Source of the DNA: Kribbella sp. NBC_00382
GTDB taxonomy: Bacteria > Actinomycetota > Actinomycetes > Propionibacteriales > Kribbellaceae
Reading direction: 5' to 3'
Length of the DNA: 64,000 nucleotides
Assembly: GCF_036067295.1 (NCBI RefSeq)
Contig: NZ_CP107954.1
Coordinates: 1,860,001-1,924,000 of the forward strand
A program made the translations under genes and the position numbers. Of this stretch, positions 45,126-53,472 are shown piece by piece (the stretch's first letter is position 1; each line of letters begins with the position of its first letter). The notes beneath the pieces were generated by a model, which saw nothing but the letters and a program-made list of their open reading frames with translations, was not told where the DNA came from and made no database searches.

Positions 45126-45146
45126 CTTGAGTTCACCTGGCTCAAC
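45126..45146. promoter_or_regulatory. HAIR element 2 of the dnaK operon
   Basis: CTTGAGT, seven bases, GCTCAAC: 12 of 14 consensus positions, 75 bp from element 1 (about seven helical turns), so both face the same side of the DNA. Confidence 0.82.
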
Positions 45147-45262
45147 ATTGCACCACCGCCGGTCCATTCCCAACCCCGGCCCCCGAATTTCAGGGTTCGG
45201 GCCCGGTAAGGCCCTGATCGGACCCCTGCCGCGGAAGGGTCTCCGCGTGGGAAGGTGTGCTC

Positions 45263-45748
45263 GTGAAACTCCGCCCCATGACGTCAGCCGACGAACCGGC
45301 CGTGCTCGCCCTGAACGCCGCCGCCGTCGAGCAGACGGACCCGCTGGGCCCCGACCGGCTGGACTGGCTCCGGCTGATCGCCGCCCACGCCGCCGTGGTG
45401 GAGATCGAGGGCGAGATCGCCGCCTTCGTCCTCACCTTCGTGCCCGGCTCCGCCCATGACTCGCTCGACTTCCAGTGGTTCGTCAACACCTACGCCGACC
45501 GCTTCCTGCACCTCGACCGGATCGTCGTCGCCGAGGCGCACCGCCGGCAGGGCGTCGCCACCGCGGTCTACCGGGCCGTCGAACGCGCCGCCAAGCCCTA
45601 CGACCGCCTGGTCGGGCGAGTCCAGTTGGACCCGCCCGACACCGCCTCGCTGGCCTTCCACACCGCCCGCGGCTTCGTCGAGGTCGGCAAGCTCCGCCGC
45701 CCGAACGGCACCACCAGCGCGATGCTCTCCAAGGAGCTCGCGGACTAA
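45263..45748 (+). CDS. GNAT N-acetyltransferase
   Basis: GTG 45263 follows GGAAGG by seven bases, giving 161 residues. The GNAT core is seen in [18 protein letters not shown], then [23 protein letters not shown] (acetyl-CoA loop RRQGVA) and [26 protein letters not shown]. Substrate unknown. It is divergent from dnaK and tail-to-tail with the disrupted phosphoribosyltransferase gene, with a four-base overlap. Confidence 0.88.
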   Translation: MKLRPMTSADEPAVLALNAAAVEQTDPLGPDRLDWLRLIAAHAAVVEIEGEIAAFVLTFVPGSAHDSLDFQWFVNTYADRFLHLDRIVVAEAHRRQGVATAVYRAVERAAKPYDRLVGRVQLDPPDTASLAFHTARGFVEVGKLRRPNGTTSAMLSKELAD

Positions 45749-46302
45749 AGCGTCCGTACGTCCAGCAGCGCCCTGATCGGCAGGTCATGGCGCAACCGGG
45801 GGTCCGTCAACCCGTCCACGATGACCGCGGCGCCGATCCACTGCGCGCCGCAGTCATCTACCAACTGCCGCACCACCCGCGCCGTCGCCCCGGTATCGGC
45901 CCAGTCGTCCACCATCAGCACCCGGTCGCCGGCCTCCACCAGCCCGCGCCGGAACCCGAAGTCGACATGCCGATCCTGATAGTCCGGCCCGGTGGTCCGC
46001 AGTACCCACCGATCACTGTCATGCGCGGGCCCACCGTTCTTCCGCACCTCGACGAACCCAACGCCGAGCGCGGCCGCAGTCAACGCCCCGACCAGCGACC
46101 CCCGCGACACCGGCCCCAGCACCACAGTCGGCGTCGCCTCGTACAGGCTCCCCAGCGCCGGCCCGAGCTCACGGAGCAGCGCAGCATCACGCCACCACCC
46201 GGTCAGGTCGGCGTAGTTACTTCAGGTCCCACCATCGGTCTGCCACCGGAACGCGTGGCGTAGGCGGCGGCGCAGCTCGACCGGACCCGTTGGTTGCGAC
46301 AT
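45745..46302 (-). pseudogene. phosphoribosyltransferase gene interrupted by an in-frame TGA
   Basis: From ATG 46302 the frame reads MSQPTGPVELRRRLRHAFRW... to a TGA at 46224-46222, then continues in the same frame SNYADLTGWWRDAALLRELG, PTVVLGPVSRGSLVGALTAA and the PRPP-binding VLMVDDWADTGATA, ending at 45745. Both halves belong to one actinobacterial phosphoribosyltransferase family in which the break point normally holds an ordinary residue. TGG to TGA is the simplest change. Without readthrough only a 126-residue piece from GTG 46125, which keeps the PRPP loop but lacks the N-terminal 60 residues, could be made. A real null mutation or a base-call error are both possible. Confidence 0.72.
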
Positions 46303-46349
46303 GCCTCCCAGGATGGGCCCTCCGCGGCTTGGTCGCACCGCAATATCCG

Positions 46350-46433
46350 ACCGCCAGCCCATCAAACGACGGCCGTCGGTCGATCGCTCTGCGTGCAGGA
46401 GCCTGGCCCGGAGCCCATTGATGGGCTGGCCGT
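46350..46433. repeat. palindromic element, left copy, flanking the DUF559 gene
   Basis: Inverted arms ACCGCCAGCCCATCAA (46350-46365) and TTGATGGGCTGGCCGT (46418-46433) match with one mismatch and enclose about 52 bp. The same arms at nearly the same distance occur at 47326-47410. The left arm and the outermost right arm (47393-47410) are an exact 18-bp inverted repeat across the gene. Confidence 0.65.
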
Positions 46434-46489
46434 CGCGGGCCTGTGGACAACCCCCGACGCTCCGGCCCGAAATCGGCCACCATCGCACA

Positions 46490-47398
46490 ATGGCGGTCGT
46501 CAAGCTCCTCCAGCTCGCGAACGGCACGGCCACCTTCGCCGAGTTGCGAGCCTCGGTGTCCGGCGACGCCATCCGGAAGGCACTCGCGGCCGGATCGATC
46601 CAGCGCATCGCCAAGGGGGTGTACGCGCTTCCACCCGCCAAGGACCCCGTCGCGGCCGCTCGTGCTCAGGGCGGAGTCGTGTCGCACGTGAGCGCGGCCG
46701 TCCTGCACGGACTCGATGTGCTCGCAGCGCCGACGACGGCACAAGTAACGGTCCCGCGGGGGCAACACCGACGGGCGAGCACGCTCGCCTGCGACCTGTA
46801 CTGGGCGGACGACGTCCCAGCTCTCGACGACAGGACGACCAAGCTGCGGACAGTCCTCGACTGCGCTCGCACGCTGCCATTCGCGGACGGCCTCTGCGTG
46901 GCCGACTCCGCGCTTCGCAAGGGTGCGATCCAGCGCGACCAACTGATTACCGCGGCCGCCACCCTCGCCGGTCCCGGCAGCGCGCGAGTCCGGCAAGTAG
47001 CCGCAGCTGCCGACAGCCGCGCAGAGTCGCCTCTGGAGTCCGTACTCCGTGCCGTGCTCCTCGATGCCGGCATCGACGGGTTCGTCCCGCAGTGGGTGGT
47101 ACAGGACAAGACCTTCTCGGCCCGGATCGACCTCGCCCATCCGAGGCTGAAGCTCGCACTGGAAGCCGACAGCTTCGCTCACCACGGCAGTCGGAGCGCC
47201 CTCACGCGGGATTGCCGGCGGCACGCCAACCTGACCATCCGGGGCTGGCGGCTGATCCGGTTCTCCTGGGAAGACGTGATGCTGGATCCAGGGTGGGTGG
47301 TGGACGTGGTCTCGAAGGCTCGCCAACCGCCAGACCATCAATCGACCCGCGCCGTCACGCCGGTACGGCTGACGCGAGGCGCCGCAGCGGGGGTTTGA
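46490..47398 (+). CDS. DUF559 (Vsr-like endonuclease fold) protein with AbiEi-like N-terminus
   Basis: ATG 46490 gives 302 residues. The N-terminal 75 residues form a winged-helix like that of type IV antitoxins (LLQLANGTATFAELRA, GSIQRIAKGVYALP). The C-terminal 130 residues carry the DUF559/Vsr-like PD-(D/E)XK pattern: SPLESVLRAVLLDAGI, DLAHPRLKLALEADSFAHH with catalytic acids, and NLTIRGWRLIRFSWEDV. Many actinomycete genomes carry several such genes of unknown role. Its last 24 codons run through a palindromic element that is repeated 110 bp upstream of the gene. It may be a selfish or defence-related nuclease. Confidence 0.8.
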   Translation: MAVVKLLQLANGTATFAELRASVSGDAIRKALAAGSIQRIAKGVYALPPAKDPVAAARAQGGVVSHVSAAVLHGLDVLAAPTTAQVTVPRGQHRRASTLACDLYWADDVPALDDRTTKLRTVLDCARTLPFADGLCVADSALRKGAIQRDQLITAAATLAGPGSARVRQVAAAADSRAESPLESVLRAVLLDAGIDGFVPQWVVQDKTFSARIDLAHPRLKLALEADSFAHHGSRSALTRDCRRHANLTIRGWRLIRFSWEDVMLDPGWVVDVVSKARQPPDHQSTRAVTPVRLTRGAAAGV

Positions 47399-47410
47399 TG
47401 GGCTGGCGGT
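47326..47410. repeat. palindromic element, right copy, over the 3' end of the DUF559 gene
   Basis: Arms ACCGCCAGACCATCAA (47326-47341) and TTGATGGGCTGGCGGT (47395-47410) pair with one mismatch; extending by GCCA/TGGC gives 20-bp arms. It covers the end of the DUF559 frame and the 16-bp gap to hutI, so it may also terminate both converging transcripts. It repeats the element at 46350-46433. Confidence 0.65.
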
Positions 47411-47414
47411 TGGC

Positions 47415-48578
47415 CTACCCCTCCCGACCAGCCACGAACGTCCGATGCACCAGGGGTACGCCGGGGCGGTAGGCGAGGTGGAGGTAGGAGGGGGCGTCTA
47501 GGACGGCTAGGTCGGCTCGGGCACCGACGGTGAGGCGGCCGATGTCGGTACGCCGGAGTGCAGCGGCTCCGCCTGCGGTGGCTGACCAGAGGGCCTCGGC
47601 GGGCGTCATCCGCATCTCACGGACGGCCAGGGCGATGCAGAAGGGCATGGAGGAGGAGTAGCCGGAGCCGGGGTTGCAGTCGGTTGCCAGCGCCACCGTC
47701 ACACCCGCATCCAGCAGCCGCCGGGCATCGGGGTAGGGCGAGCGAGTGGAGAACTCGATGGCCGGGAGGAGGCCGGCCACCACGCCGGCTGAGGCTAGGG
47801 CGTCTATGTCGGCGTCCGTTAGGTAGGTGCAGTGGTCGGCTGCGACGGCGCCGACCTCACAGGCGACCTGTACGCCGGGCCCCTCACCGAGCTGGTTGGC
47901 GTGGACGCGCGCCGCCAGCCCCGCCGCCTGGCCGGCGCGCAGGATGGCGCGGGCCTGGTCGGCGTCGAAGGCGCCCCGCTCGACGAAGACGTCGACCCAC
48001 TTGGCGTGCTGGGCCGCGGCCGTCAGCATCGGCCCGGTCACCAGGTCGACGTACCCCGCCGGATCGTCGGCGAACTCCGGCGCCACCACGTGCGCCCCCA
48101 GGTACGTCGTCTCGTCGGTGAAGCCCGAGGCGATCGCCAGCGAGCGCGCCTCGTCACCGACGGTCAGCCCGTAGCCCGACTTGATCTCCACCGTCGTCGT
48201 GCCCTGGCGGCGCATCTCGGCGACCAGGCGGCCCACGTTCGCCGTCAACTGCTCGTCGGCGGCGGCACGGGTCGCGGCGACCGTCGTACGGATGCCACCC
48301 GCGCTGTACGGCTGCCCGCTCATCCGCGCCGCGAACTCCTCCGCCCGATCCCCGGCGAACACCAGGTGCGAGTGCGAATCCACAAACCCGGGGATGACCG
48401 CGCGATCGCCACAGTCGGTCGACGCATCCGCCGCGGGTGCCGCGCGCCGCGGGCCGACCCAGGCGATCTTGCCGCCCTCGATCACCAGCGCCGCGTCGTG
48501 CAGCTCACCGAGCGGCCCGCCGTGCGCCGGATCGTTGGTCACCAGCGAACCGATCCCGGTCAGCAGGAGGGAGCTCAT
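47415..48578 (-). CDS. hutI: imidazolonepropionase
   Basis: The 387-residue amidohydrolase-fold enzyme has the metal motif [33 protein letters not shown], typical of HutI, then [28 protein letters not shown] and the late [16 protein letters not shown]. It opens the imidazolone ring to N-formimino-L-glutamate in the cytoplasm. ATG 48578 overlaps the hutF stop (ATGA). Last gene of the hut cluster. Confidence 0.95.
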   Translation of the reverse strand: MSSLLLTGIGSLVTNDPAHGGPLGELHDAALVIEGGKIAWVGPRRAAPAADASTDCGDRAVIPGFVDSHSHLVFAGDRAEEFAARMSGQPYSAGGIRTTVAATRAAADEQLTANVGRLVAEMRRQGTTTVEIKSGYGLTVGDEARSLAIASGFTDETTYLGAHVVAPEFADDPAGYVDLVTGPMLTAAAQHAKWVDVFVERGAFDADQARAILRAGQAAGLAARVHANQLGEGPGVQVACEVGAVAADHCTYLTDADIDALASAGVVAGLLPAIEFSTRSPYPDARRLLDAGVTVALATDCNPGSGYSSSMPFCIALAVREMRMTPAEALWSATAGGAAALRRTDIGRLTVGARADLAVLDAPSYLHLAYRPGVPLVHRTFVAGREG

Positions 48579-49885
48579 CGCGTCACCGCCTCGATCGAGG
48601 CGGCCAGTTCGGCACCGACCGCCAGCTTCACATGATTGCCTTCGGCCACAACCTGTACGCCGCCGACCACCACATCGGTCACATCCGCGGCCGAGGCAGC
48701 GAACACAGCAGTCTCCACGGACCCACCGGTCCCCGCAGTGCGCGGACTGTCCAACCGCAAGGCAACCAGGTCGGCCCGCGCGCCGACCTCGATCACCCCG
48801 GCGTCGCCGAACCCGATCGACCGATGTCCGGTCACAGTCGCGGCGGCCAGCAACTCAGCAGCCGACCAATGCCCGCGCTCCTGCGAAGACAGCCGCTCGT
48901 CCAGCTCGACCGCCCGCATCTCCTCGAACAGATCGACCACCGCGTGACTGTCAGATCCCAACGTCAGTGGCGATCCCGCGTCCCGCAGCGCCACCGAGGG
49001 ACCGATGCCGTCGGCAAGGTCCCGCTCGGTCGTCGGGCAGAAACACGAGTACGTCCCGGTACTCCCGAGCAGCCCGACATCCACCGGCGTCAGGTGCGTC
49101 GCGTGCACCGCGCTCGTCCGCGGCCCGAGGAACCCGCTCTCATCCAGCAACTGCGACGGCGTCCGTCCGTACGCCGCCAAGCAAGCCTCGTTCTCCGCGA
49201 CCTGCTCGGACAAATGCACATGCAAAGGGGCCTCAGGCAACACTGCGGCGACGACTCCGAGCTGATCGTCAGGCACCCCACGCACCGAGTGCGCCGCCGC
49301 TCCGATCACCACATCATCCGCGCCCCGCAACTGCCGGACCCGACTACCCCAGGCCACCGCATCCCCATCACTGAAGCGTTTCTGCACCTCGTTCAACGGC
49401 TGATCGATGCCCCCGGCCACATAACACGTGTCCAGCAAGGCAATCCGCAGCCCGGCATCCCGCGCCGCCGCGATCAACGCCTCACCCATCGCGTTCGGCT
49501 CGTCGTACCGCTTCCCGCCCGGCCCATGATGGAGGTAGTGGAACTCCCCCACCGACGTGATTCCGGCCAGCACCATCTCGCCATAGACCGCGCGTGCGAG
49601 CCGGTAGTAACTGTCCGGCGTGAGCACTGACGCGACGGAGTACATCTGCTCGCGCCAGGTCCAGAACGTCCCACGCTCGGTCTGCGTACGACCCCGCAGA
49701 GCCCGGTGGAATGCATGGCTGTGACAGTTCGCCAGCCCCGGAATGACCAGTCCCTCAAGCCGTACGGCGTCACCAGCCTCGGCGCCGGCGACCACCGACG
49801 TGAACCGGCCGTCGGCAACGGAGACCAGCACCGACGACGCGAGACCCGTTGGCAGCAAGGCCTGTGAGCACCAGTAGGAGGTCAT
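48575..49885 (-). CDS. hutF: formimidoylglutamate deiminase
   Basis: ATG 49885 ([14 protein letters not shown]) gives 436 residues; the longer frame upstream lies inside the neighbouring gene. HutF features: [74 protein letters not shown] and [20 protein letters not shown]. It converts formiminoglutamate to N-formylglutamate and ammonia, so this organism uses the five-step route rather than direct HutG cleavage. Overlaps its neighbours on both sides. Confidence 0.94.
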   Translation of the reverse strand: MTSYWCSQALLPTGLASSVLVSVADGRFTSVVAGAEAGDAVRLEGLVIPGLANCHSHAFHRALRGRTQTERGTFWTWREQMYSVASVLTPDSYYRLARAVYGEMVLAGITSVGEFHYLHHGPGGKRYDEPNAMGEALIAAARDAGLRIALLDTCYVAGGIDQPLNEVQKRFSDGDAVAWGSRVRQLRGADDVVIGAAAHSVRGVPDDQLGVVAAVLPEAPLHVHLSEQVAENEACLAAYGRTPSQLLDESGFLGPRTSAVHATHLTPVDVGLLGSTGTYSCFCPTTERDLADGIGPSVALRDAGSPLTLGSDSHAVVDLFEEMRAVELDERLSSQERGHWSAAELLAAATVTGHRSIGFGDAGVIEVGARADLVALRLDSPRTAGTGGSVETAVFAASAADVTDVVVGGVQVVAEGNHVKLAVGAELAASIEAVTR

Positions 49886-51090
49886 CGCGCAAGCTCCTTC
49901 AACACCGTCGCTAGCGCCTCGACTCCCGCCAGGCAATCATCCATCTCGGCATGCTCGGCCGGCGAATGCGAGACGCCGGTCGGATTCCGCACGAAGAGCA
50001 TCGCCGTCGGGATCCCCGCATCGGAGAACACCCCCGCATCGTGCCCGGCCCCGGTCGGCAGCACCGGCGCATCACCCAGTACTGCGCTCAGCCGATCCCG
50101 CAACCCCGGCTGGAAGTCCACGACCGGCGAGACCGACTCCGGCACCATCTCGACCGTCGTCCCGTCCCGCTCAGCCCGTTCCGTCGCCTGCCGAGTGATT
50201 GCCGCGAGCAACGACTCCAGCACCTCGGCGGAAGCGGCCCGCGCATCCAGCCAGGCGGTCACCTGCGACGGTACTGCGTTAGTCCCATTCGGCTCGACAG
50301 CAAGCCTTCCGAAGGTCGCCCGCGCACCCGCCAGCCGTGCCTGCTTGTTCGCCGCGAGGGCCGTCATCGCGTACGTCAGCATCGGATCGTGCCGGTCCTC
50401 CATCAACGTCGTACCGGCGTGGTTGGCCTCACCGGTGAAGGTGAACCGGAACCGCCCGTGCGGCCAGATCGAGCTCGCGACACCCACCGGCGCGGTCAAC
50501 GCCCGCCCTTGCTCCACATGCAATTCGACGAAGGTGCCCATCCGGGAGAGCAGCGAGGACAGTCCCACCCGACTCGGGTCGACCTCGGCTCGCGACAGCG
50601 CGTCGTACAGGCTGACTCCGGCGCGATCCTCCAGCGCCAGGGCCTTCTCGGGCGTGAGTACGCCGGTGGCGATCCGCGAGCCGAGACAGGGCATCCCGAA
50701 CCGCGAACCCTCCTCCTCGACGAACGCTCCGACGCCGATCGGCACGGACGGCACGAAGCCCTCAGCGCGCAGGCGGTCCACCGCCGACAGGGCCGAGACG
50801 ACCCCGAGCGGGCCGTCGAAGGCGCCGCCGTCGATCACCGAGTCGAGATGGCTGCCGGTCACAACGCCAGGGAGTCCTGCCCCCTGGGATGCCCCCGGCT
50901 CCCACCAGGCGACCAGGTTGCCGATGCCGTCGGATTCGACCGCCAGCCCGCGCTGAGCGCACTGGTCGAGGAACCAGCCGGTCGCCTCGCGCTCGGTCGG
51001 CGTCCAGCCACCGCGGTGATAGCCCCCGGTCGAGGGGTCCTTACCGATCGCGGCAAGATCCGCCCACAGCTGCTCGAACGACTCGGTCAC
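49882..51090 (-). CDS. M20-type amidohydrolase (allantoate amidohydrolase/N-carbamoylase family) in the hut cluster
   Basis: GTG 51090 follows GGAGGA by six bases and gives 402 residues. The zinc-binding pattern of the AllC/HyuC group is present: VTGSHLDSVIDGGAFDGPLGVVSAL, FVEEEGSRFGMPCLGSR, FVELHVEQGRAL, ATFGRLAVEPNGTNAVPSQV and PTGAGHDAGVFSDAGIPTAMLFVRN. The family hydrolyses N-carbamoyl or ureido amides. Its overlap with hutF and the absence of a HutG-type N-formylglutamate deformylase in the cluster make cleavage of N-formylglutamate the likely role. That is inference from context. Confidence 0.9.
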   Translation of the reverse strand: MTESFEQLWADLAAIGKDPSTGGYHRGGWTPTEREATGWFLDQCAQRGLAVESDGIGNLVAWWEPGASQGAGLPGVVTGSHLDSVIDGGAFDGPLGVVSALSAVDRLRAEGFVPSVPIGVGAFVEEEGSRFGMPCLGSRIATGVLTPEKALALEDRAGVSLYDALSRAEVDPSRVGLSSLLSRMGTFVELHVEQGRALTAPVGVASSIWPHGRFRFTFTGEANHAGTTLMEDRHDPMLTYAMTALAANKQARLAGARATFGRLAVEPNGTNAVPSQVTAWLDARAASAEVLESLLAAITRQATERAERDGTTVEMVPESVSPVVDFQPGLRDRLSAVLGDAPVLPTGAGHDAGVFSDAGIPTAMLFVRNPTGVSHSPAEHAEMDDCLAGVEALATVLKELAR

Positions 51091-51122
51091 GCGCACTCCT
51101 CCAACGAAAACAGACATGACAA

Positions 51123-51153
51123 GGGGTCGCCGGGAACCTGTCCCAGCGACCCC
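51123..51153 (-). terminator. hairpin between the ABC transporter and the amidohydrolase gene
   Basis: GGGGTCGC (51123-51130) pairs with GCGACCCC (51146-51153), with an inner GGG/CCC stem, 11 bp past the stop of the binding-protein gene. It may end or attenuate transcription between the transporter genes and the hut genes downstream. Confidence 0.6.
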
Positions 51154-51163
51154 CGGCGTTACT

Positions 51164-52093
51164 TCAGGACAGCGGGTTCTTGCTCAGCCAGTCGGCGGCG
51201 ACCGCCTTCGCGGCCTCCTTGCCGACGTCGATCCGCTTGACCAGCTCGGTCAGCGACTCGGTGGTGAGCTTGGCCGACACCTTGTTCAGCACGTCGCTGA
51301 TGTTGGCGGCGTTGTGGTCGGTCCGGATCAGCGGAACGATGTTGTTCGGCGGCAGGATGTTCTCCGGGTCGTCCAGCTGGACCCAACCGTTGTCCGCGAT
51401 CACCGACTGGGTGGTGAAGAAGTTCGACAGCTGGATCTGGTTGGTCTGCAGCGCCTTGGTGCTCAGCGGGCCGCCGGCGTCCAGCGTCTTGTACTCCTTG
51501 AACTCGACGCCGTACTTCTCCTTCAGCCCCTTCAGCCCGGCCTCGCGGACCTTGAACTCCGAGCTACCGCCGGCCACCATCTCCTTGGAGTGCGCCTTCA
51601 GGTCGGTCAGCGACTTCAGGCTGTACTTGTCCGCGGTCGCCTTGTTCACCACGATGGTGTCCTCGTCGGCGGCCGGCGACTTCTCCAGCACCTCGAGGCC
51701 GGCCGGCAGCGCCGCCTTCAGCGCGTTGTACGCCGCGTCGTCCTCGGTCTCGGTGGCGCCCTTCTTGAAGTAGTCCAGCGCCGCGCCGGTGTACTCCGGC
51801 AGCAGGTGCACCGAACCGTCCTTGATCGCCGCCATGTACGTCTCGCGGTTGCCGATGTTCTGCTGGTACTTGACGTCGACCCCCTTCGCGGCGAGCGCCT
51901 GGCCGTAGATCTCGGCCAGCAGCTGGCTCTCGGAGAAGTCGGCCGAGCCGACGGTGATGCTCTTCACCTCGTTCGGTGCGGACGTGTTGCCCGCGTCGCC
52001 ACCGGACAGCGGATCGCCCCCACCCCCACAGGCAGCCAGACCGAGGACCGCGACCCCGGCAATCGCAGTACGGATGAGTGTGTTTCTCAACAC
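51164..52093 (-). CDS. ProX/OpuBC-type ABC substrate-binding lipoprotein (likely histidine or derivative)
   Basis: GTG 52093 follows GGAGG and gives 309 residues with a lipoprotein signal LIRTAIAGVAVLGLAAC (Cys about 22). The OpuAC-type fold is clear from SITVGSADFSESQLLAEIYGQALAAKG, HLLPEYTGAALDYF, and ALQTNQIQLSNFFTTQSVI. The family normally binds glycine betaine, choline or proline. Here the gene lies within the hut cluster, and Pseudomonas/Sinorhizobium HutXWV is a histidine importer of the same superfamily, so histidine is a reasonable alternative substrate. Confidence 0.88.
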   Translation of the reverse strand: MLRNTLIRTAIAGVAVLGLAACGGGGDPLSGGDAGNTSAPNEVKSITVGSADFSESQLLAEIYGQALAAKGVDVKYQQNIGNRETYMAAIKDGSVHLLPEYTGAALDYFKKGATETEDDAAYNALKAALPAGLEVLEKSPAADEDTIVVNKATADKYSLKSLTDLKAHSKEMVAGGSSEFKVREAGLKGLKEKYGVEFKEYKTLDAGGPLSTKALQTNQIQLSNFFTTQSVIADNGWVQLDDPENILPPNNIVPLIRTDHNAANISDVLNKVSAKLTTESLTELVKRIDVGKEAAKAVAADWLSKNPLS

Positions 52094-52166
52094 GGGAGCC
52101 TCCAGGATTTCGATGGATACCGGCGAACGCCGCCGGTGTTCGGTGCCGAGGGATGGGTTCCGGCCA

Positions 52167-52817
52167 TCAGTCGACCCGCAGTCCTTTGGAAACGGTGATC
52201 CGGCCGGCCAGCGCGAACAGCAGGTCGAGCAGGATCGCCAGCAGTGCCACCAGCAGCGCGCCGCTGAACATCTGCGGGAAGTCGCGCAGCTTCAGTCCGT
52301 CCACGACGTACCGGCCGAGTCCGCCGAGCGAGACCAGCGCGGCGATCGTCGCGGTGGAGACGATCTGGAGGGTGGCCGCGCGCAGACCGGAGATGATCAG
52401 CGGCAGCGCGATCGGGATCTCCACCTTGGTCAGGATCTCCCGGCCGGTCATCCCCATCCCACGCGCCGCGTCGATCGTGGCCGGATCGACACCCGACAGC
52501 CCGGCGTACGTCGAGGTCAGGATCGGTGGGATGCCGAGTGCGACCAGCGCGATCAGTACCGGCAGGAAGCCGATCTGGTTGGTCAGCAGCACCGCGATCA
52601 TCAGCAGCCCGAGGCTGGGTAGCGCCCGGGCGGCGTTGCCGATGTTGATGGCCAGGAAGGCGCCGCGCCGGGTGTGGCCGATCCGCAGGCCGATCGGCAG
52701 CGCGATCAGCGCGGACAGGCCGAGCGCCGCGAAGGTGTACCAGATGTGCTGGATGATCCGGGCCGTGATGCCTTCCGGACCGGACCAGTTGAACGAATCG
52801 AAGAGGTACTCGAGCAT
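52167..52817 (-). CDS. ProW/OpuBB-type ABC permease
   Basis: The 216-residue protein has five or six membrane helices and the ABC permease EAA-like loop IDAARGMGMTGREILTKVEIPIALPLIISGLR, typical of glycine-betaine-type permeases (also NIGNAARALPSLGLLMI). It is one of two permeases of the four-gene transporter, and lies one base from the next permease gene. Confidence 0.92.
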   Translation of the reverse strand: MLEYLFDSFNWSGPEGITARIIQHIWYTFAALGLSALIALPIGLRIGHTRRGAFLAINIGNAARALPSLGLLMIAVLLTNQIGFLPVLIALVALGIPPILTSTYAGLSGVDPATIDAARGMGMTGREILTKVEIPIALPLIISGLRAATLQIVSTATIAALVSLGGLGRYVVDGLKLRDFPQMFSGALLVALLAILLDLLFALAGRITVSKGLRVD

Positions 52818-52818
52818 C

Positions 52819-53472
52819 TCAGGCCTCCTTCACCGACGCGACCACACGGGCCCAGGGCGTCAGGAAGCGTTGCAGGGTGACGATCAGCAGGTCGGCCAGC
52901 AACGCGAGCAGCAGGGACAGCACCACGCCGACCACGACCGGGGTGAGGAAGTCCTTCTGGAAGCCCAGCGTGAACAGCTCGCCCAGACCGCCGATGCCGA
53001 TCACCGCGCCGACGCTGACCATCGAGATGTTGGCCACCGTGACGACCCGCAGACCGGCGAAGATCACCGGTACGGCGATCGGCAGGTCGATCGTGAGCAG
53101 CCGCCGGGCCGGGCCGTAGCCGACCGCGATAGCCGCCTGCCGGACGTCCGGCGGGACCGAGCGCAGACCGTCGATCACGTTCCGGATCAGCAGCGAGACC
53201 GCGTAGATGGTGAGCGCGATGATGATGTTGATCCGGTCCAGCACCTTGGTCCCGAGCAGCACCGGGAGCACGATGAACAACGCGATCGAGGGCAGCGAGT
53301 AGAGCACGCCGCCGAGCGCGATCAGCGGGTTGGCCAGCCAGGCGAACCGGGTCGCGACGTAGCCGAGCGGGATCGCGATGAGCAGCCCGAAGATCACCGG
53401 CAGGATCGCCAGGTAGATGTGCTCGCTGAGCTGCTGCCAGATCAGCGAGAGGTTGTCGCCGATCCAGGTCAT
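52819..53472 (-). CDS. ProW/OpuBB-type ABC permease
   Basis: ATG 53472 overlaps the ATPase stop (ATGA) and gives 217 residues: MTWIGDNLSLIWQQLSEHIYL, then VLYSLPSIALFIVLPVLLG and the cytoplasmic loop VPPDVRQAAIAVGYGPARRLLTIDLPIAVPVIFAGLR. It is paralogous to the 52167 gene. The arrangement ATPase-permease-permease-binding protein matches OpuB/OpuC systems. Confidence 0.92.
   Translation of the reverse strand: MTWIGDNLSLIWQQLSEHIYLAILPVIFGLLIAIPLGYVATRFAWLANPLIALGGVLYSLPSIALFIVLPVLLGTKVLDRINIIIALTIYAVSLLIRNVIDGLRSVPPDVRQAAIAVGYGPARRLLTIDLPIAVPVIFAGLRVVTVANISMVSVGAVIGIGGLGELFTLGFQKDFLTPVVVGVVLSLLLALLADLLIVTLQRFLTPWARVVASVKEA

Noticed and set aside
46350..47410. Classical transposon with terminal inverted repeats
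   Set aside because: Inverted ends exist, but each end is itself a palindrome, the enclosed gene is a Vsr-like nuclease rather than a transposase, and no flanking target duplication is seen. Kept as a finding, not called a transposon.
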